Assembly: GCA_032191485.1 (NCBI GenBank)
Contig: JAVDOI010000005.1
Span: 6,584,479-6,648,478 of the forward strand
Direction: 5' to 3'
DNA from: Leptoclinus maculatus
Lineage: Eukaryota; Chordata; Actinopteri; Perciformes; Stichaeidae
Length of the DNA stretch: 64,000 nt
Shown: in pieces, positions 48,912 through 61,448 of the stretch
Position numbering within the stretch: the first letter of the stretch is position 1
How the letters are laid out: each line of letters begins with the position of its first letter
The notes under the pieces: model-generated
Told to the model about the DNA's origin: nothing
The model's database searches: none
Seen by the model: only the letters and a program-made list of their open reading frames with translations
Made by a program: the position numbers and the translations under genes

Positions 48912-49745
48912 TGAAAAAACCCTAGATTCAATGGAAATTATCATAAATATCATAATATAGAACATTAAAAAAGATAATGAGATCGTAAATTATTTGTATA
49001 CTATGCCATGATGTATCATGTCTCAATTTTTGCCGCAATGCAGCGTCTTCCTATGAGGCGCTGCGTACACCATTCATGCAAGTGCACATTAGTCCTCTTA
49101 GATTACTTTGTAATATTAAGTCCATATTTCTACTGTTTACCTCGCAACCATAGGATTTGGATTTGACAAAACATAAAACAGTTGCTGCAATGATACGTTT
49201 CCAGAGTTGAAAAATCAGGTGTGTGAGTACTCTAAAATAGTTTTCTTTCTTTTGCCATCTAATGAGCCTTTAAGTGCATTAATCTGTTCCACCAACACAA
49301 CGTCTTGAATCAGTATTCAATGGCGTTGACCCCACCAACACAGCTCCTTGTGTTTTTTTAAAACAAAAATGGTTGGACTCAGCCACCATCCGACGTCGGA
49401 AAGCTGTGGGTGGATGGGGTTTCCAAAGCTGGTCGACCGTCCAACAAGCACCTCTGATGGAGTATGCGGGTCCCTTGATGACCAACACTGTTGACTCTAA
49501 CGGCAGGAATCTGAGTTGAAATCTCAGTCAAACTTCTTTTTTTATGGTGATTATAAGACAGAATTCAAAGTGTGCATCCATCATTTCTGTCGAAACCATT
49601 TCACTCTCTGTAAATAGTACTTCATTCCTCTCTGGTCTCACTTGTACCTGAAGCAAGACGGCCACACCAGTCCATTGACTGTCATCCTACTTTTAGGGAG
49701 ATGTGGAAAGGTTGCATTGTTTGACCTTTAGTCTAGCTTAAAATC

Positions 49746-49817
49746 AGGTTCCACTGAGATTTGAACTCAGATCACTGGATTCAGAGTCCAGAGTGCTAAC
49801 CATTACACCATGGAACC
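49746..49817 (-). tRNA. tRNA-Gln-CTG: tRNA-Gln(CTG), unit 35
   Basis: Same as unit 1 by eye although the unit carries an 11-bp deletion in the spacer beyond its 3' end; anticodon 49782-49784. Confidence 0.96.
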
Positions 49818-50271
49818 ACTATGTCCTACAAAAATACATAGATTTGGTAGACAGTTTGTTATTTGGCATCCGCTAGTATGTTATCTGTGCAAGGAATAGG
49901 ACATAGAAGGCATACACTGGTACCAATGACAAAGAATCTAACAAGACACAGCAACCGCTTTGGGCTAACTTAAGAACTTTAGTAAACTCAGCAGAGGATT
50001 TGGGAGGATCACAAATGATTTGGGAAATGACAAGTCAAGAAATTGTTTTGAATAACTTCCTACAAACAATGAATCCAGCAACATATAGGCCAACTGTATA
50101 CAGACTCATGGTAGGATTACACTGGTTGATAATGTAGAGGCTTACCAATGCTGCTGTTGCAGTATTAGTGCAGTATTTTGTCAAATGCCTGATCCTTAAC
50201 ATACAAAGCATTGCTGATCTTTCTTTCACAATATCGTGTTACAGGCAACTGAACCAGCAAAAAACACTTAC

Positions 50272-50354
50272 AGTCAGAAGTGGGATTCGAACCCACGCCT
50301 CCAGTGGAGAGTGCGACCTTAACGCAGCGCCTTGGACCGATCGGCCATCGTGAC
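50272..50354 (-). tRNA. tRNA-Leu-like, unit 35, anticodon AAG, degenerate
   Basis: Four changes: anticodon CAG to AAG (50318-50320), still a leucine anticodon; G43 to C breaks the first anticodon-stem pair; G5 to C breaks an acceptor pair (C-C); one A-box/D-arm G is T. Most likely a decayed gene, not a functional isoacceptor. Confidence 0.87.
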
Positions 50355-51198
50355 TGAAAAAACCCTGAATTCAATGGAAATTATCATGAATATCATAATA
50401 TAGTACATTAAAAACGTAATGAGATCGTAAATTATTTGTATACTATGCCATGATGTATCATGTCTAAATTTTTGCCGCAATGCAGCGTCTTCCTATGAAG
50501 CGCTGCGTACACCATTCATGCAAGTGCACATTAGTCCTCTTAGATTACTTTGTAATATTAAGTCCATATTTCTACTGTTTACCTCGCAACCATAGGATTT
50601 GGATTTGACAAAACATAAAACAGTTGCTGCAATGATACGTTTCCAGAGTTGAAAAATCAGGTGTGTGAGTACTCTAAAATAGTTTTCTTTCTTTTGCCAT
50701 CTAATGAGCCTTTAAGTGCATTAATCTGTTCCACCAACACAACGTCTTGAATCAGTATTCAATGGCGTTGACCCCACCAACACAGCTCCTTGTGTTTTTT
50801 TAACACAAAAATGGTTGGACTCAGCCACCATCCGACGTCGGAAAGCTGTGGGTGGATGGGGTTTCCAAAGCTGGTTGACCGTCCAACAAGCACCTCTGAT
50901 GGAGTATGCGGGTCCCTTGATGACCAACACTGTTGACTCTAACGGCAGGAATCTGAGTTGAAATCTCAGTCAAACTTCTTTTTTTATGGTGATTATAAGA
51001 CAGAATTCAAAGTGTGCATCCATCATTTCTGTCGAAACCATTTCACTCTCTGTAAATAGTACTTCATTCTTAGTTCACTCCTCTCTGGTCTCACTTGTAC
51101 CTGAAGCAAGATGGCCACACCAGTCCATTGACTGTCATCCTACTTTTAGGGAGATGTGGAAAGGTTGCATTGTTTGACCTTTAGTCTAGCTTAAAATC

Positions 51199-51270
51199 AG
51201 GTTCCACTGAGATTTGAACTCAGATCACTGGATTCAGAGTCCAGAGTGCTAACCATTACACCATTGAACC
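51199..51270 (-). tRNA. tRNA-Gln-CTG: tRNA-Gln(CTG), unit 36, acceptor mismatch
   Basis: C6 to A (51265) leaves an A-G mismatch in the acceptor stem. Anticodon 51235-51237 intact. Confidence 0.92.
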
Positions 51271-51724
51271 ACTATGTCCTATAAAAATACATAGATTTGG
51301 TAGACAGTTTGTTATTTGGCATCCGCTAGTATGTTATCTGTGCAGGGAATAGGACATAGAAGGCATACACTGGTACCAATGACAAAGAATCTAACAAGAC
51401 ACAGCAACCGCTTTGGGCTAACTTAAGAACTTTAGTAAACTCAGCAGAGGATTTGGGAGGATCACAAATGATTTGGGAAATGACAAGTCAAGAAATTGTT
51501 TTGAATAACTTCCTACAAACAATGAATCCAGCAACATATAGGCCAACTGTATACAGACTCATGGTAGGATTACACTGGTTGATAATGTAGAGGCTTACCA
51601 ATGCTGCTGTTGCAGTATTAGTGCAGTATTTTGTCAAATGCCTGATCCTTAACATACAAAGCATTGCTGATCTTTCTTTCACAATATCGTGTTACAGGCA
51701 ACTGAACCAGCAAAAAACACTTAC

Positions 51725-51807
51725 AGTCAGAAGTGGGATTCGAACCCACGCCTCCAGTGGAGACTGCGACCTACACGCAGCGCCTTGGACCGCTCGGCCA
51801 TCCTGAC
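51725..51807 (-). tRNA. tRNA-Leu(TAG)-like, unit 36, G33
   Basis: Two adjacent changes turn loop TTCAGGT into TGTAGGT: the anticodon becomes TAG (51771-51773), a leucine anticodon that would read CUA, but U33 becomes G (51774). Stems are intact and the B box is normal, so it may be transcribed; the G33 predicts poor decoding. Confidence 0.88.
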
Positions 51808-52364
51808 TGAAAAAACCCTGAATTCAATGGAAATTATCATAAATATCATAATATAGAACATTAAAAAACGTAATGAGATCGTAAATTATTTGTATACTAT
51901 GCCATGATGTATCATGTCTCAATTTTTGCCGCAATGCAGCGTCTTCCTATGAGGCGCTGCGTACACCATTCATGCAAGTGCACATTAGTCCTCTTAGATT
52001 ACTTTGTAATATTAAGTCCATATTTCTACTGTTTACCTCGCAACCATAGGATTTGGATTTGACAAAACATAAAACAGTTGCTGCAATGATATGTTTCCAG
52101 AGTTGAAAAATCAGGTGTGTGAGTACTCTAAAATAGTTTTCTTTCTTTTGCCATCTAATGAGCCTTTAAGTGCATTAATCTGTTCCACCAACACAACGTC
52201 TTGAATCAGTATTCAATGGCGTTGACCCCACCAACACAGCTCCTTGTGTTTTTTTAACACAAAAATGGTTGGACTCAGCCACCATCCGACATCGGAAAGC
52301 TGTGGGTGGATGGGGTTTCCAAAGCTGGTCGACCGTCCAACAAGCACCTCTGATGGAGTATACG

Positions 52365-52431
52365 GGTCCCTTGAAGACCAACACTGTTGACTCTAACGGC
52401 AGGAATCTGAGTTGAAATCTCAGTCAAACTT
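52365..52431 (+). pseudogene. tRNA-Gln relic, unit 37 variant
   Basis: Carries the same two changes as unit 33, one inside the relic and one just before it, linking units 33 and 37 by descent or conversion. Confidence 0.6.
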
Positions 52432-52652
52432 CTTTTTTTATGGTGATTATAAGACAGAATTCAAAGTGTGCATCCATCATTTCTGTCGAAACCATTTCAC
52501 TCTCTGTAAATAGTACTTCATTCTTAGTTCACTCCTCTCTGGTCTCACTTGTACCTGAAGCAAGATGGCCAAACCAGTCCATTGACTGTCATCCTACTTT
52601 TAGGGAGCTGTGGAAAGGTTGCATTGTTTGACCTTTAGTCTAGCTTAAAACC

Positions 52653-52724
52653 AGGTTCCACTGAGATTTGAACTCAGATCACTGGATTCAGAGTCCAGAG
52701 TGCTAACCATTACACCATGGAACC
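52653..52724 (-). tRNA. tRNA-Gln-CTG: tRNA-Gln(CTG), unit 37
   Basis: Body as unit 1; one trailer change just beyond the 3' end leaves TTTT intact. Anticodon 52689-52691. Confidence 0.95.
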
Positions 52725-53178
52725 ACTATGTCCTACAAAAATACATAGATTTGGTAGACAGTTTCTTATTTGGCATCCGCTAGTATGTTATCTGTGCAGG
52801 GAATAGGACATAGAAGGCATACACTGTTACCAATGACAAAGAATCTAACAAGACACAGCAACCGCTTTGGGCTAACTTAAGAACTTTAGTAAACTCAGCA
52901 GAGGATTTGGGAGGATCACAAATGATTTGGGAAATGACAAGTCAAGAAACTGTTTTGAATAACTTCCTACAAACAATGAATCCAGCAATATATAGGCCAA
53001 CTGTATACAGACTCATGGTAGGATTACACTGGTTGATAATGTAGAGGCTTACCAATGCTGCTGTTGCAGTATTAGTGCAGTATTTTGTCAAATGCCTGAT
53101 CCTTAACATACAAAGCATCGCTGACCTTTCTTTCACAATATCGTGTTACAGGCAACTGAACCAGCAAAAAACACTTAC

Positions 53179-53261
53179 AGTCAGAAGTGGGATTCGAACC
53201 CACGCCTCCAGTGGAGACTGCGACCTGAACGCAGCGCCTTGGACCGCTCGGCCATCCTGAC
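53179..53261 (-). tRNA. tRNA-Leu-CAG: tRNA-Leu(CAG), unit 37
   Basis: Same as unit 1 by eye; anticodon 53225-53227. Confidence 0.95.
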
Positions 53262-54106
53262 TGAAAAAACCCTGAATTCAATGGAAATTATCATAAATAT
53301 CATAATATAGAACATTAAAAAACGTAATGAGATCGTAAATTATTTGTATACTATGCCATGATGTATCATGTCTCAATTTTTGCCGCAATGCAGCGTCTTC
53401 CTATGAGGCGCTGCGTACACCATTCATGCAAGTGCACATTAGTCCTCTTAGATTACTTTGTAATATTAAGTCCATATTTCTACTGTTTACCTCGCAACCA
53501 TAGGATTTGGATTTGACAAAACATAAAACAGTTGCTGCAATGATACGTTTCCAGAGTTGAAAAATCAGGTGTGTGAGTACTCTAAAATAGTTTTCTTTCT
53601 TTTGCCATCTAATGAGCCTTTAAGTGCATTAATCTGTTCCACCAACACAACGTCTTGAATCAGTATTCAATGGCGTTGACCCCACCAACACAGCTCCTTG
53701 TGTTTTTTTAACACAAAAATGGTTGGACTCAGCCACCATCCGACGTCGGAAAGCTGTGGGTGGATGGGGTTTCCAAAGCTGGTCGACCGTCCAACAAGCA
53801 CCTCTGATGGAGTATGCGGGTCCCTTGATGACCAACACTGTTGACTCTAACGGCAGGAATCTGAGTTGAAATCTCAGTCAAACTTCTTTTTTTATGGTGA
53901 TTATAAGACAGAATTCAAAGTGTGCATCCATCATTTCTGTCGAAACCATTTCACTCTCTGTAAATAGTTCTTCATTCTTAGTTCACTCCTCTCTGGTCTC
54001 ACTTGTACCTGAAGCAAGATGGCCACACCAGTCCATTGACTGTCATCCTACTTTTAGGGAGCTGTGGAAATGTTGCATTGTTTGACCTTTAGTCTAGCTT
54101 AAAATC

Positions 54107-54178
54107 AGGTTCCACTGAGATTTTAACTCAGATCACTGGATTCAGAGTCCAGAGTGCTAACCATTACACCATGGAACC
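54107..54178 (-). tRNA. tRNA-Gln-CTG: tRNA-Gln(CTG), unit 38, C56A
   Basis: C56A at 54124, the first of five consecutive units with it. Anticodon 54143-54145. Confidence 0.9.
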
Positions 54179-54632
54179 ACTATGTCCTACAAAAATACAT
54201 AGATTTGGTAGACAGTTTGTTATTTGGCATCCGCTAGTATGTTATCTGTGCAGGGAATAGGACATAGAAGGCATACACTGTTACCAATGACAAAGAATCT
54301 AACAAGACACAGCAACCGCTTTGGGCTAACTTAAGAACTTTAGTAAACTCAGCAGAGGATTTGGGAGGATCACAAATGATTTGGGAAATGACAAGTCAAG
54401 AAACTGTTTTGAATAACTTCCTACAAACAATGAATCCAGCAATATATAGGCCAACTGTATACAGACTCATGGTAGGATTACACTGGTTGATAATGTAGAG
54501 GCTTACCAATGCTGCTGTTGCAGTATTAGTGCAGTATTTTGTCAAATGCCTGATCCTTAACATACAAAGCATCGCTGACCTTTCTTTCACAATATCGTGT
54601 TACAGGCAACTGAACCAGCAAAAAACACTTAC

Positions 54633-54715
54633 AGTCAGAAGTGGGATTCGAACCCACGCCTCCAGTGGAGACTGCGACCTGAACGCAGCGCCTTGGACCG
54701 CTCGGCCATCCTGAC
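54633..54715 (-). tRNA. tRNA-Leu-CAG: tRNA-Leu(CAG), unit 38
   Basis: Same as unit 1 by eye; anticodon 54679-54681. Confidence 0.95.
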
Positions 54716-55560
54716 TGAAAAAACCCTGAATTCAATGGAAATTATCATAAATATCATAATATAGAACATTAAAAAACGTAATGAGATCGTAAATTATTTG
54801 TATACTATGCCATGATGTATCATGTCTCAATTTTTGCCGCAATGCAGCGTCTTCCTATGAGGCGCTGCGTACACCATTCATGCAAGTGCACATTAGTCCT
54901 CTTAGATTACTTTGTAATATTAAGTCCATATTTCTACTGTTTACCTCGCAACCATAGGATTTGGATTTGACAAAACATAAAACAGTTGCTGCAATGATAC
55001 GTTTCCAGAGTTGAAAAATCAGGTGTGTGAGTACTCTAAAATAGTTTTCTTTCTTTTGCCATCTAATGAGCCTTTAAGTGCATTAATCTGTTCCACCAAC
55101 ACAACGTCTTGAATCAGTATTCAATGGCGTTGACCCCACCAACACAGCTCCTTGTGTTTTTTTAACACAAAAATGGTTGGACTCAGCCACCATCCGACGT
55201 CGGAAAGCTGTGGGTGGATGGGGTTTCCAAAGCTGGTCGACCGTCCAACAAGCACCTCTGATGGAGTATGCGGGTCCCTTGATGACCAACACTGTTGACT
55301 CTAACGGCAGGAATCTGAGTTGAAATCTCAGTCAAACTTCTTTTTTTATGGTGATTATAAGACAGAATTCAAAGTGTGCATCCATCATTTCTGTCGAAAC
55401 CATTTCACTCTCTGTAAATAGTTCTTCATTCTTAGTTCACTCCTCTCTGGTCTCACTTGTACCTGAAGCAAGATGGCCACACCAGTCCATTGACTGTCAT
55501 CCTACTTTTAGGGAGCTGTGGAAATGTTGCATTGTTTGACCTTTAGTCTAGCTTAAAATC

Positions 55561-55632
55561 AGGTTCCACTGAGATTTTAACTCAGATCACTGGATTCAGA
55601 GTCCAGAGTGCTAACCATTACACCATGGAACC
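55561..55632 (-). tRNA. tRNA-Gln-CTG: tRNA-Gln(CTG), unit 39, C56A
   Basis: C56A at 55578. Anticodon 55597-55599. Confidence 0.9.
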
Positions 55633-56086
55633 ACTATGTCCTACAAAAATACATAGATTTGGTAGACAGTTTGTTATTTGGCATCCGCTAGTATGTTATC
55701 TGTGCAGGGAATAGGACATAGAAGGCATACACTGTTACCAATGACAAAGAATCTAACAAGACACAGCAACCGCTTTGGGCTAACTTAAGAACTTTAGTAA
55801 ACTCAGCAGAGGATTTGGGAGGATCACAAATGATTTGGGAAATGACAAGTCAAGAAACTGTTTTGAATAACTTCCTACAAACAATGAATCCAGCAATATA
55901 TAGGCCAACTGTATACAGACTCATGGTAGGATTACACTGGTTGATAATGTAGAGGCTTACCAATGCTGCTGTTGCAGTATTAGTGCAGTATTTTGTCAAA
56001 TGCCTGATCCTTAACATACAAAGCATCGCTGACTTTTCTTTCACAATATCGTGTTACAGGCAACTGAACCAGCAAAAAACACTTAC

Positions 56087-56169
56087 AGTCAGAAGTGGGA
56101 TTCGAACCCACGCCTCCAGTGGAGACTGCGACCTGAACGCAGCGCCTTGGACCGCTCGGCCATCCTGAC
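56087..56169 (-). tRNA. tRNA-Leu-CAG: tRNA-Leu(CAG), unit 39
   Basis: Same as unit 1 by eye; anticodon 56133-56135. Confidence 0.95.
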
Positions 56170-56726
56170 TGAAAAAACCCTGAATTCAATGGAAATTATC
56201 ATAAATATCATAATATAGAACATTAAAAAACGTAATGAGATCGTAAATTATTTGTATACTATGCCATGATGTATCATGTCTCAATTTTTGCCGCAATGCA
56301 GCGTCTTCCTATGAGGCGCTGCGTACACCATTCATGCAAGTGCACATTAGTCCTCTTAGATTACTTTGTAATATTAAGTCCATATTTCTACTGTTTACCT
56401 CGCAACCATAGGATTTGGATTTGACAAAACATAAAACAGTTGCTGCAATGATACGTTTCCAGAGTTGAAAAATCAGGTGTGTGAGTACTCTAAAATAGTT
56501 TTCTTTCTTTTGCCATCTAATGAGCCTTTAAGTGCATTAATCTGTTCCACCAACACAACGTCTTGAATCAGTATTCAATGGCGTTGACCCCACCAACACA
56601 GCTCCTTGTGTTTTTTTAACACAAAAATGGTTGGACTCAGCCACCATCCGACGTCGGAAAGCTGTGGGTGGATGGGGTTTCCAAAGCTGGTCGACCGTCC
56701 AACAAGCACCTCTGATGGAGTATGCG

Positions 56727-56793
56727 GGCCTCTTGATGACCAACACTGTTGACTCTAACGGCAGGAATCTGAGTTGAAATCTCAGTCAAACTT
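56727..56793 (+). pseudogene. tRNA-Gln relic, unit 40 variant
   Basis: The acceptor-like GGTCCC is changed to GGCCTC in this unit only. The T-arm and T7 tract are unchanged. Confidence 0.6.
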
Positions 56794-57014
56794 CTTTTTT
56801 TATGGTGATTATAAGACAGAATTCAAAGTGTGCATCCATCATTTCTGTCGAAACCATTTCACTCTCTGTAAATAGTTCTTCATTCTTAGTTCACTCCTCT
56901 CTGGTCTCACTTGTACCTGAAGCAAGATGGCCACACCAGTCCATTGACTGTCATCCTACTTTTAGGGAGCTGTGGAAATGTTGCATTGTTTGACCTTTAG
57001 TCTAGCTTAAAATC

Positions 57015-57086
57015 AGGTTCCACTGAGATTTTAACTCAGATCACTGGATTCAGAGTCCAGAGTGCTAACCATTACACCATGGAACC
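57015..57086 (-). tRNA. tRNA-Gln-CTG: tRNA-Gln(CTG), unit 40, C56A
   Basis: C56A at 57032. Anticodon 57051-57053. Confidence 0.9.
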
Positions 57087-57540
57087 ACTATGTCCTACAA
57101 AAATACATAGATTTGGTAGACAGTTTGTTATTTGGCATCCGCTAGTATGTTATCTGTGCAGGGAATAGGACATAGAAGGCATACACTGTTACCAATGACA
57201 AAGAATCTAACAAGACACAGCAACCGCTTTGGGCTAACTTAAGAACTTTAGTAAACTCAGCAGAGGATTTGGGAGGATCACAAATGATTTGGGAAATGAC
57301 AAGTCAAGAAACTGTTTTGAATAACTTCCTACAAACAATGAATCCAGCAATATATAGGCCAACTGTATACAGACTCATGGTAGGATTACACTGGTTGATA
57401 ATGTAGAGGCTTACCAATGCTGCTGTTGCAGTATTAGTGCAGTATTTTGTCAAATGCCTGATCCTTAACATACAAAGCATCGCTGACCTTTCTTTCACAA
57501 TATCGTGTTACAGGCAACTGAACCAGCAAAAAACACTTAC

Positions 57541-57623
57541 AGTCAGAAGTGGGATTCGAACCCACGCCTCCAGTGGAGACTGCGACCTGAACGCAGCGCC
57601 TTGGACCGCTCGGCCATCCTGAC
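57541..57623 (-). tRNA. tRNA-Leu-CAG: tRNA-Leu(CAG), unit 40
   Basis: Same as unit 1 by eye; anticodon 57587-57589. Confidence 0.95.
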
Positions 57624-58468
57624 TGAAAAAACCCTGAATTCAATGGAAATTATCATAAATATCATAATATAGAACATTAAAAAACGTAATGAGATCGTAA
57701 ATTATTTGTATACTATGCCATGATGTATCATGTCTCAATTTTTGCCGCAATGCAGCGTCTTCCTATGAGGCGCTGCGTACACCATTCATGCAAGTGCACA
57801 TTAGTCCTCTTAGATTACTTTGTAATATTAAGTCCATATTTCTACTGTTTACCTCGCAACCATAGGATTTGGATTTGACAAAACATAAAACAGTTGCTGC
57901 AATGATACGTTTCCAGAGTTGAAAAATCAGGTGTGTGAGTACTCTAAAATAGTTTTCTTTCTTTTGCCATCTAATGAGCCTTTAAGTGCATTAATCTGTT
58001 CCACCAACACAACGTCTTGAATCAGTATTCAATGGCGTTGACCCCACCAACACAGCTCCTTGTGTTTTTTTAACACAAAAATGGTTGGACTCAGCCACCA
58101 TCCGACGTCGGAAAGCTGTGGGTGGATGGGGTTTCCAAAGCTGGTCGACCGTCCAACAAGCACCTCTGATGGAGTATGCGGGTCCCTTGATGACCAACAC
58201 TGTTGACTCTAACGGCAGGAATCTGAGTTGAAATCTCAGTCAAACTTCTTTTTTTATGGTGATTATAAGACAGAATTCAAAGTGTGCATCCATCATTTCT
58301 GTCGAAACCATTTCACTCTCTGTAAATAGTTCTTCATTCTTAGTTCACTCCTCTCTGGTCTCACTTGTACCTGAAGCAAGATGGCCACACCAGTCCATTG
58401 ACTGTCATCCTACTTTTAGGGAGCTGTGGAAATGTTGCATTGTTTGACCTTTAGTCTAGCTTAAAATC

Positions 58469-58540
58469 AGGTTCCACTGAGATTTTAACTCAGATCACTG
58501 GATTCAGAGTCCAGAGTGCTAACCATTACACCATGGAACC
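58469..58540 (-). tRNA. tRNA-Gln-CTG: tRNA-Gln(CTG), unit 41, C56A
   Basis: C56A at 58486. Anticodon 58505-58507. Confidence 0.9.
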
Positions 58541-58994
58541 ACTATGTCCTACAAAAATACATAGATTTGGTAGACAGTTTGTTATTTGGCATCCGCTAGT
58601 ATGTTATCTGTGCAGGGAATAGGACATAGAAGGCATACACTGTTACCAATGACAAAGAATCTAACAAGACACAGCAACCGCTTTGGGCTAACTTAAGAAC
58701 TTTAGTAAACTCAGCAGAGGATTTGGGAGGATCACAAATGATTTGGGAAATGACAAGTCAAGAAACTGTTTTGAATAACTTCCTACAAACAATGAATCCA
58801 GCAATATATAGGCCAACTGTATACAGACTCATGGTAGGATTACACTGGTTGATAATGTAGAGGCTTACCAATGCTGCTGTTGCAGTATTAGTGCAGTATT
58901 TTGTCAAATGCCTGATCCTTAACATACAAAGCATCGCTGACTTTTCTTTCACAATATCGTGTTACAGGCAACTGAACCAGCAAAAAACACTTAC

Positions 58995-59077
58995 AGTCAG
59001 AAGTGGGATTCGAACCCACGCCTCCAGTGGAGACTGCGACCTGAACGCAGCGCCTTGGACCGCTCGGCCATCCTGAC
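58995..59077 (-). tRNA. tRNA-Leu-CAG: tRNA-Leu(CAG), unit 41
   Basis: Same as unit 1 by eye; anticodon 59041-59043. Confidence 0.95.
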
Positions 59078-59922
59078 TGAAAAAACCCTGAATTCAATGG
59101 AAATTATCATAAATATCATAATATAGAACATTAAAAAACGTAATGAGATCGTAAATTATTTGTATACTATGCCATGATGTATCATGTCTCAATTTTTGCC
59201 GCAATGCAGCGTCTTCCTATGAGGCGCTGCGTACACCATTCATGCAAGTGCACATTAGTCCTCTTAGATTACTTTGTAATATTAAGTCCATATTTCTACT
59301 GTTTACCTCGCAACCATAGGATTTGGATTTGACAAAACATAAAACAGTTGCTGCAATGATACGTTTCCAGAGTTGAAAAATCAGGTGTGTGAGTACTCTA
59401 AAATAGTTTTCTTTCTTTTGCCATCTAATGAGCCTTTAAGTGCATTAATCTGTTCCACCAACACAACGTCTTGAATCAGTATTCAATGGCGTTGACCCCA
59501 CCAACACAGCTCCTTGTGTTTTTTTAACACAAAAATGGTTGGACTCAGCCACCATCCGACGTCGGAAAGCTGTGGGTGGATGGGGTTTCCAAAGCTGGTC
59601 GACCGTCCAACAAGCACCTCTGATGGAGTATGCGGGTCCCTTGATGACCAACACTGTTGACTCTAACGGCAGGAATCTGAGTTGAAATCTCAGTCAAACT
59701 TCTTTTTTTATGGTGATTATAAGACAGAATTCAAAGTGTGCATCCATCATTTCTGTCGAAACCATTTCACTCTCTGTAAATAGTTCTTCATTCTTAGTTC
59801 ACTCCTCTCTGGTCTCACTTGTACCTGAAGCAAGATGGCCACACCAGTCCATTGACTGTCATCCTACTTTTAGGGAGCTGTGGAAATGTTGCATTGTTTG
59901 ACCTTTAGTCTAGCTTAAAATC

Positions 59923-59994
59923 AGGTTCCACTGAGATTTTAACTCAGATCACTGGATTCAGAGTCCAGAGTGCTAACCATTACACCATGGAACC
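59923..59994 (-). tRNA. tRNA-Gln-CTG: tRNA-Gln(CTG), unit 42, C56A
   Basis: C56A at 59940. The unit switches to the other class before its tRNA-Leu. Anticodon 59959-59961. Confidence 0.9.
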
Positions 59995-60448
59995 ACTATG
60001 TCCTACAAAAATACATAGATTTGGTAGACAGTTTGTTATTTGGCATCCGCTAGTATGTTATCTGTGCAGGGAATAGGACATAGAAGGCATACACTGTTAC
60101 CAATGACAAAGAATCTAACAAGACACAGCAACCGCTTTGGGCTAACTTAAGAACTTTAGTAAACTCAGCAGAGGATTTGGGAGGATCACAAATGATTTGG
60201 GAAATGACAAGTCAAGAAACTGTTTTGAATAACTTCCTACAAACAATGAATCCAGCAATATATAGGCCAACTGTATACAGACTCATGGTAGGATTACACT
60301 GGTTGATAATGTAGAGGCTTACCAATGCTGCTGTTGCAGTATTAGTGCAGTATTTTGTCAAATGCCTGATCCTTAACATACAAAGCATTGCTGATCTTTC
60401 TTTCACAATATCGTGTTACAGGCAACTGAACCAGCAAAAAACACTTAC

Positions 60449-60531
60449 AGTCAGAAGTGGGATTCGAACCCACGCCTCCAGTGGAGACTGCGACCTGAAC
60501 GCAGCGCCTTGGACCGCTCGGCCATCCTGAC
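60449..60531 (-). tRNA. tRNA-Leu-CAG: tRNA-Leu(CAG), unit 42
   Basis: Same as unit 1 by eye; anticodon 60495-60497. Confidence 0.95.
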
Positions 60532-61376
60532 TGAAAAAACCCTGAATTCAATGGAAATTATCATAAATATCATAATATAGAACATTAAAAAACGTAATGA
60601 GATCGTAAATTATTTGTATACTATGCCATGATGTATCATGTCTCAATTTTTGCCGCAATGCAGCGTCTTCCTATGAGGCGCTGCGTACACCATTCATGCA
60701 AGTGCACATTAGTCCTCTTAGATTACTTTGTAATATTAAGTCCATATTTCTACTGTTTACCTCGCAACCATAGGATTTGGATTTGACAAAACATAAAACA
60801 GTTGCTGCAATGATACGTTTCCAGAGTTGAAAAATCAGGTGTGTGAGTACTCTAAAATAGTTTTCTTTCTTTTGCCATCTAATGAGCCTTTAAGTGCATT
60901 AATCTGTTCCACCAACACAACGTCTTGAATCAGTATTCAATGGCGTTGACCCCACCAACACAGCTCCTTGTGTTTTTTTAACACAAAAATGGTTGGACTC
61001 AGCCACCATCCGACGTCGGAAAGCTGTGGGTGGATGGGGTTTCCAAAGCTGGTCGACCGTCCAACAAGCACCTCTGATGGAGTATGCGGGTCCCTTGATG
61101 ACCAACACTGTTGACTCTAACGGCAGGAATCTGAGTTGAAATCTCAGTCAAACTTCTTTTTTTATGGTGATTATAAGACAGAATTCAAAGTGTGCATCCA
61201 TCATTTCTGTCGAAACCATTTCACTCTCTGTAAATAGTTCTTCATTCTTAGTTCACTCCTCTCTGGTCTCACTTGTACCTGAAGCAAGATGGCCACACCA
61301 GTCCATTGACTGTCATCCTACTTTTAGGGAGCTGTGGAAAGGTTGCATTGTTTGACCTTTAGTCTAGCTTAAAATC

Positions 61377-61448
61377 AGGTTCCACTGAGATTTGAACTCA
61401 GATCACTGGATTCAGAGTCCAGAGTGCTAACCATTACACCATGGAACC
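61377..61448 (-). tRNA. tRNA-Gln-CTG: tRNA-Gln(CTG), unit 43
   Basis: Same as unit 1 by eye; anticodon 61413-61415. Confidence 0.96.

Larger units (their letters stand above)
43621..53786. repeat. Divergent block of units 31-37
   Basis: These seven units carry far more private changes than the rest. 'gtacttcatt' replaces 'gttcttcatt' in units 31 and 33-37. 'gcaacatata' occurs in 31, 33, 35 and 36. 'aaaagataat' occurs in 32 and 34. The one large indel of the window is in unit 35, and the most damaged tRNA-Leu copies are in 31, 33, 35 and 36. Units 31-32 and 33-34 look like a duplicated dimer. The block resembles an older or less homogenised island, or a former array edge. Confidence 0.75.
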
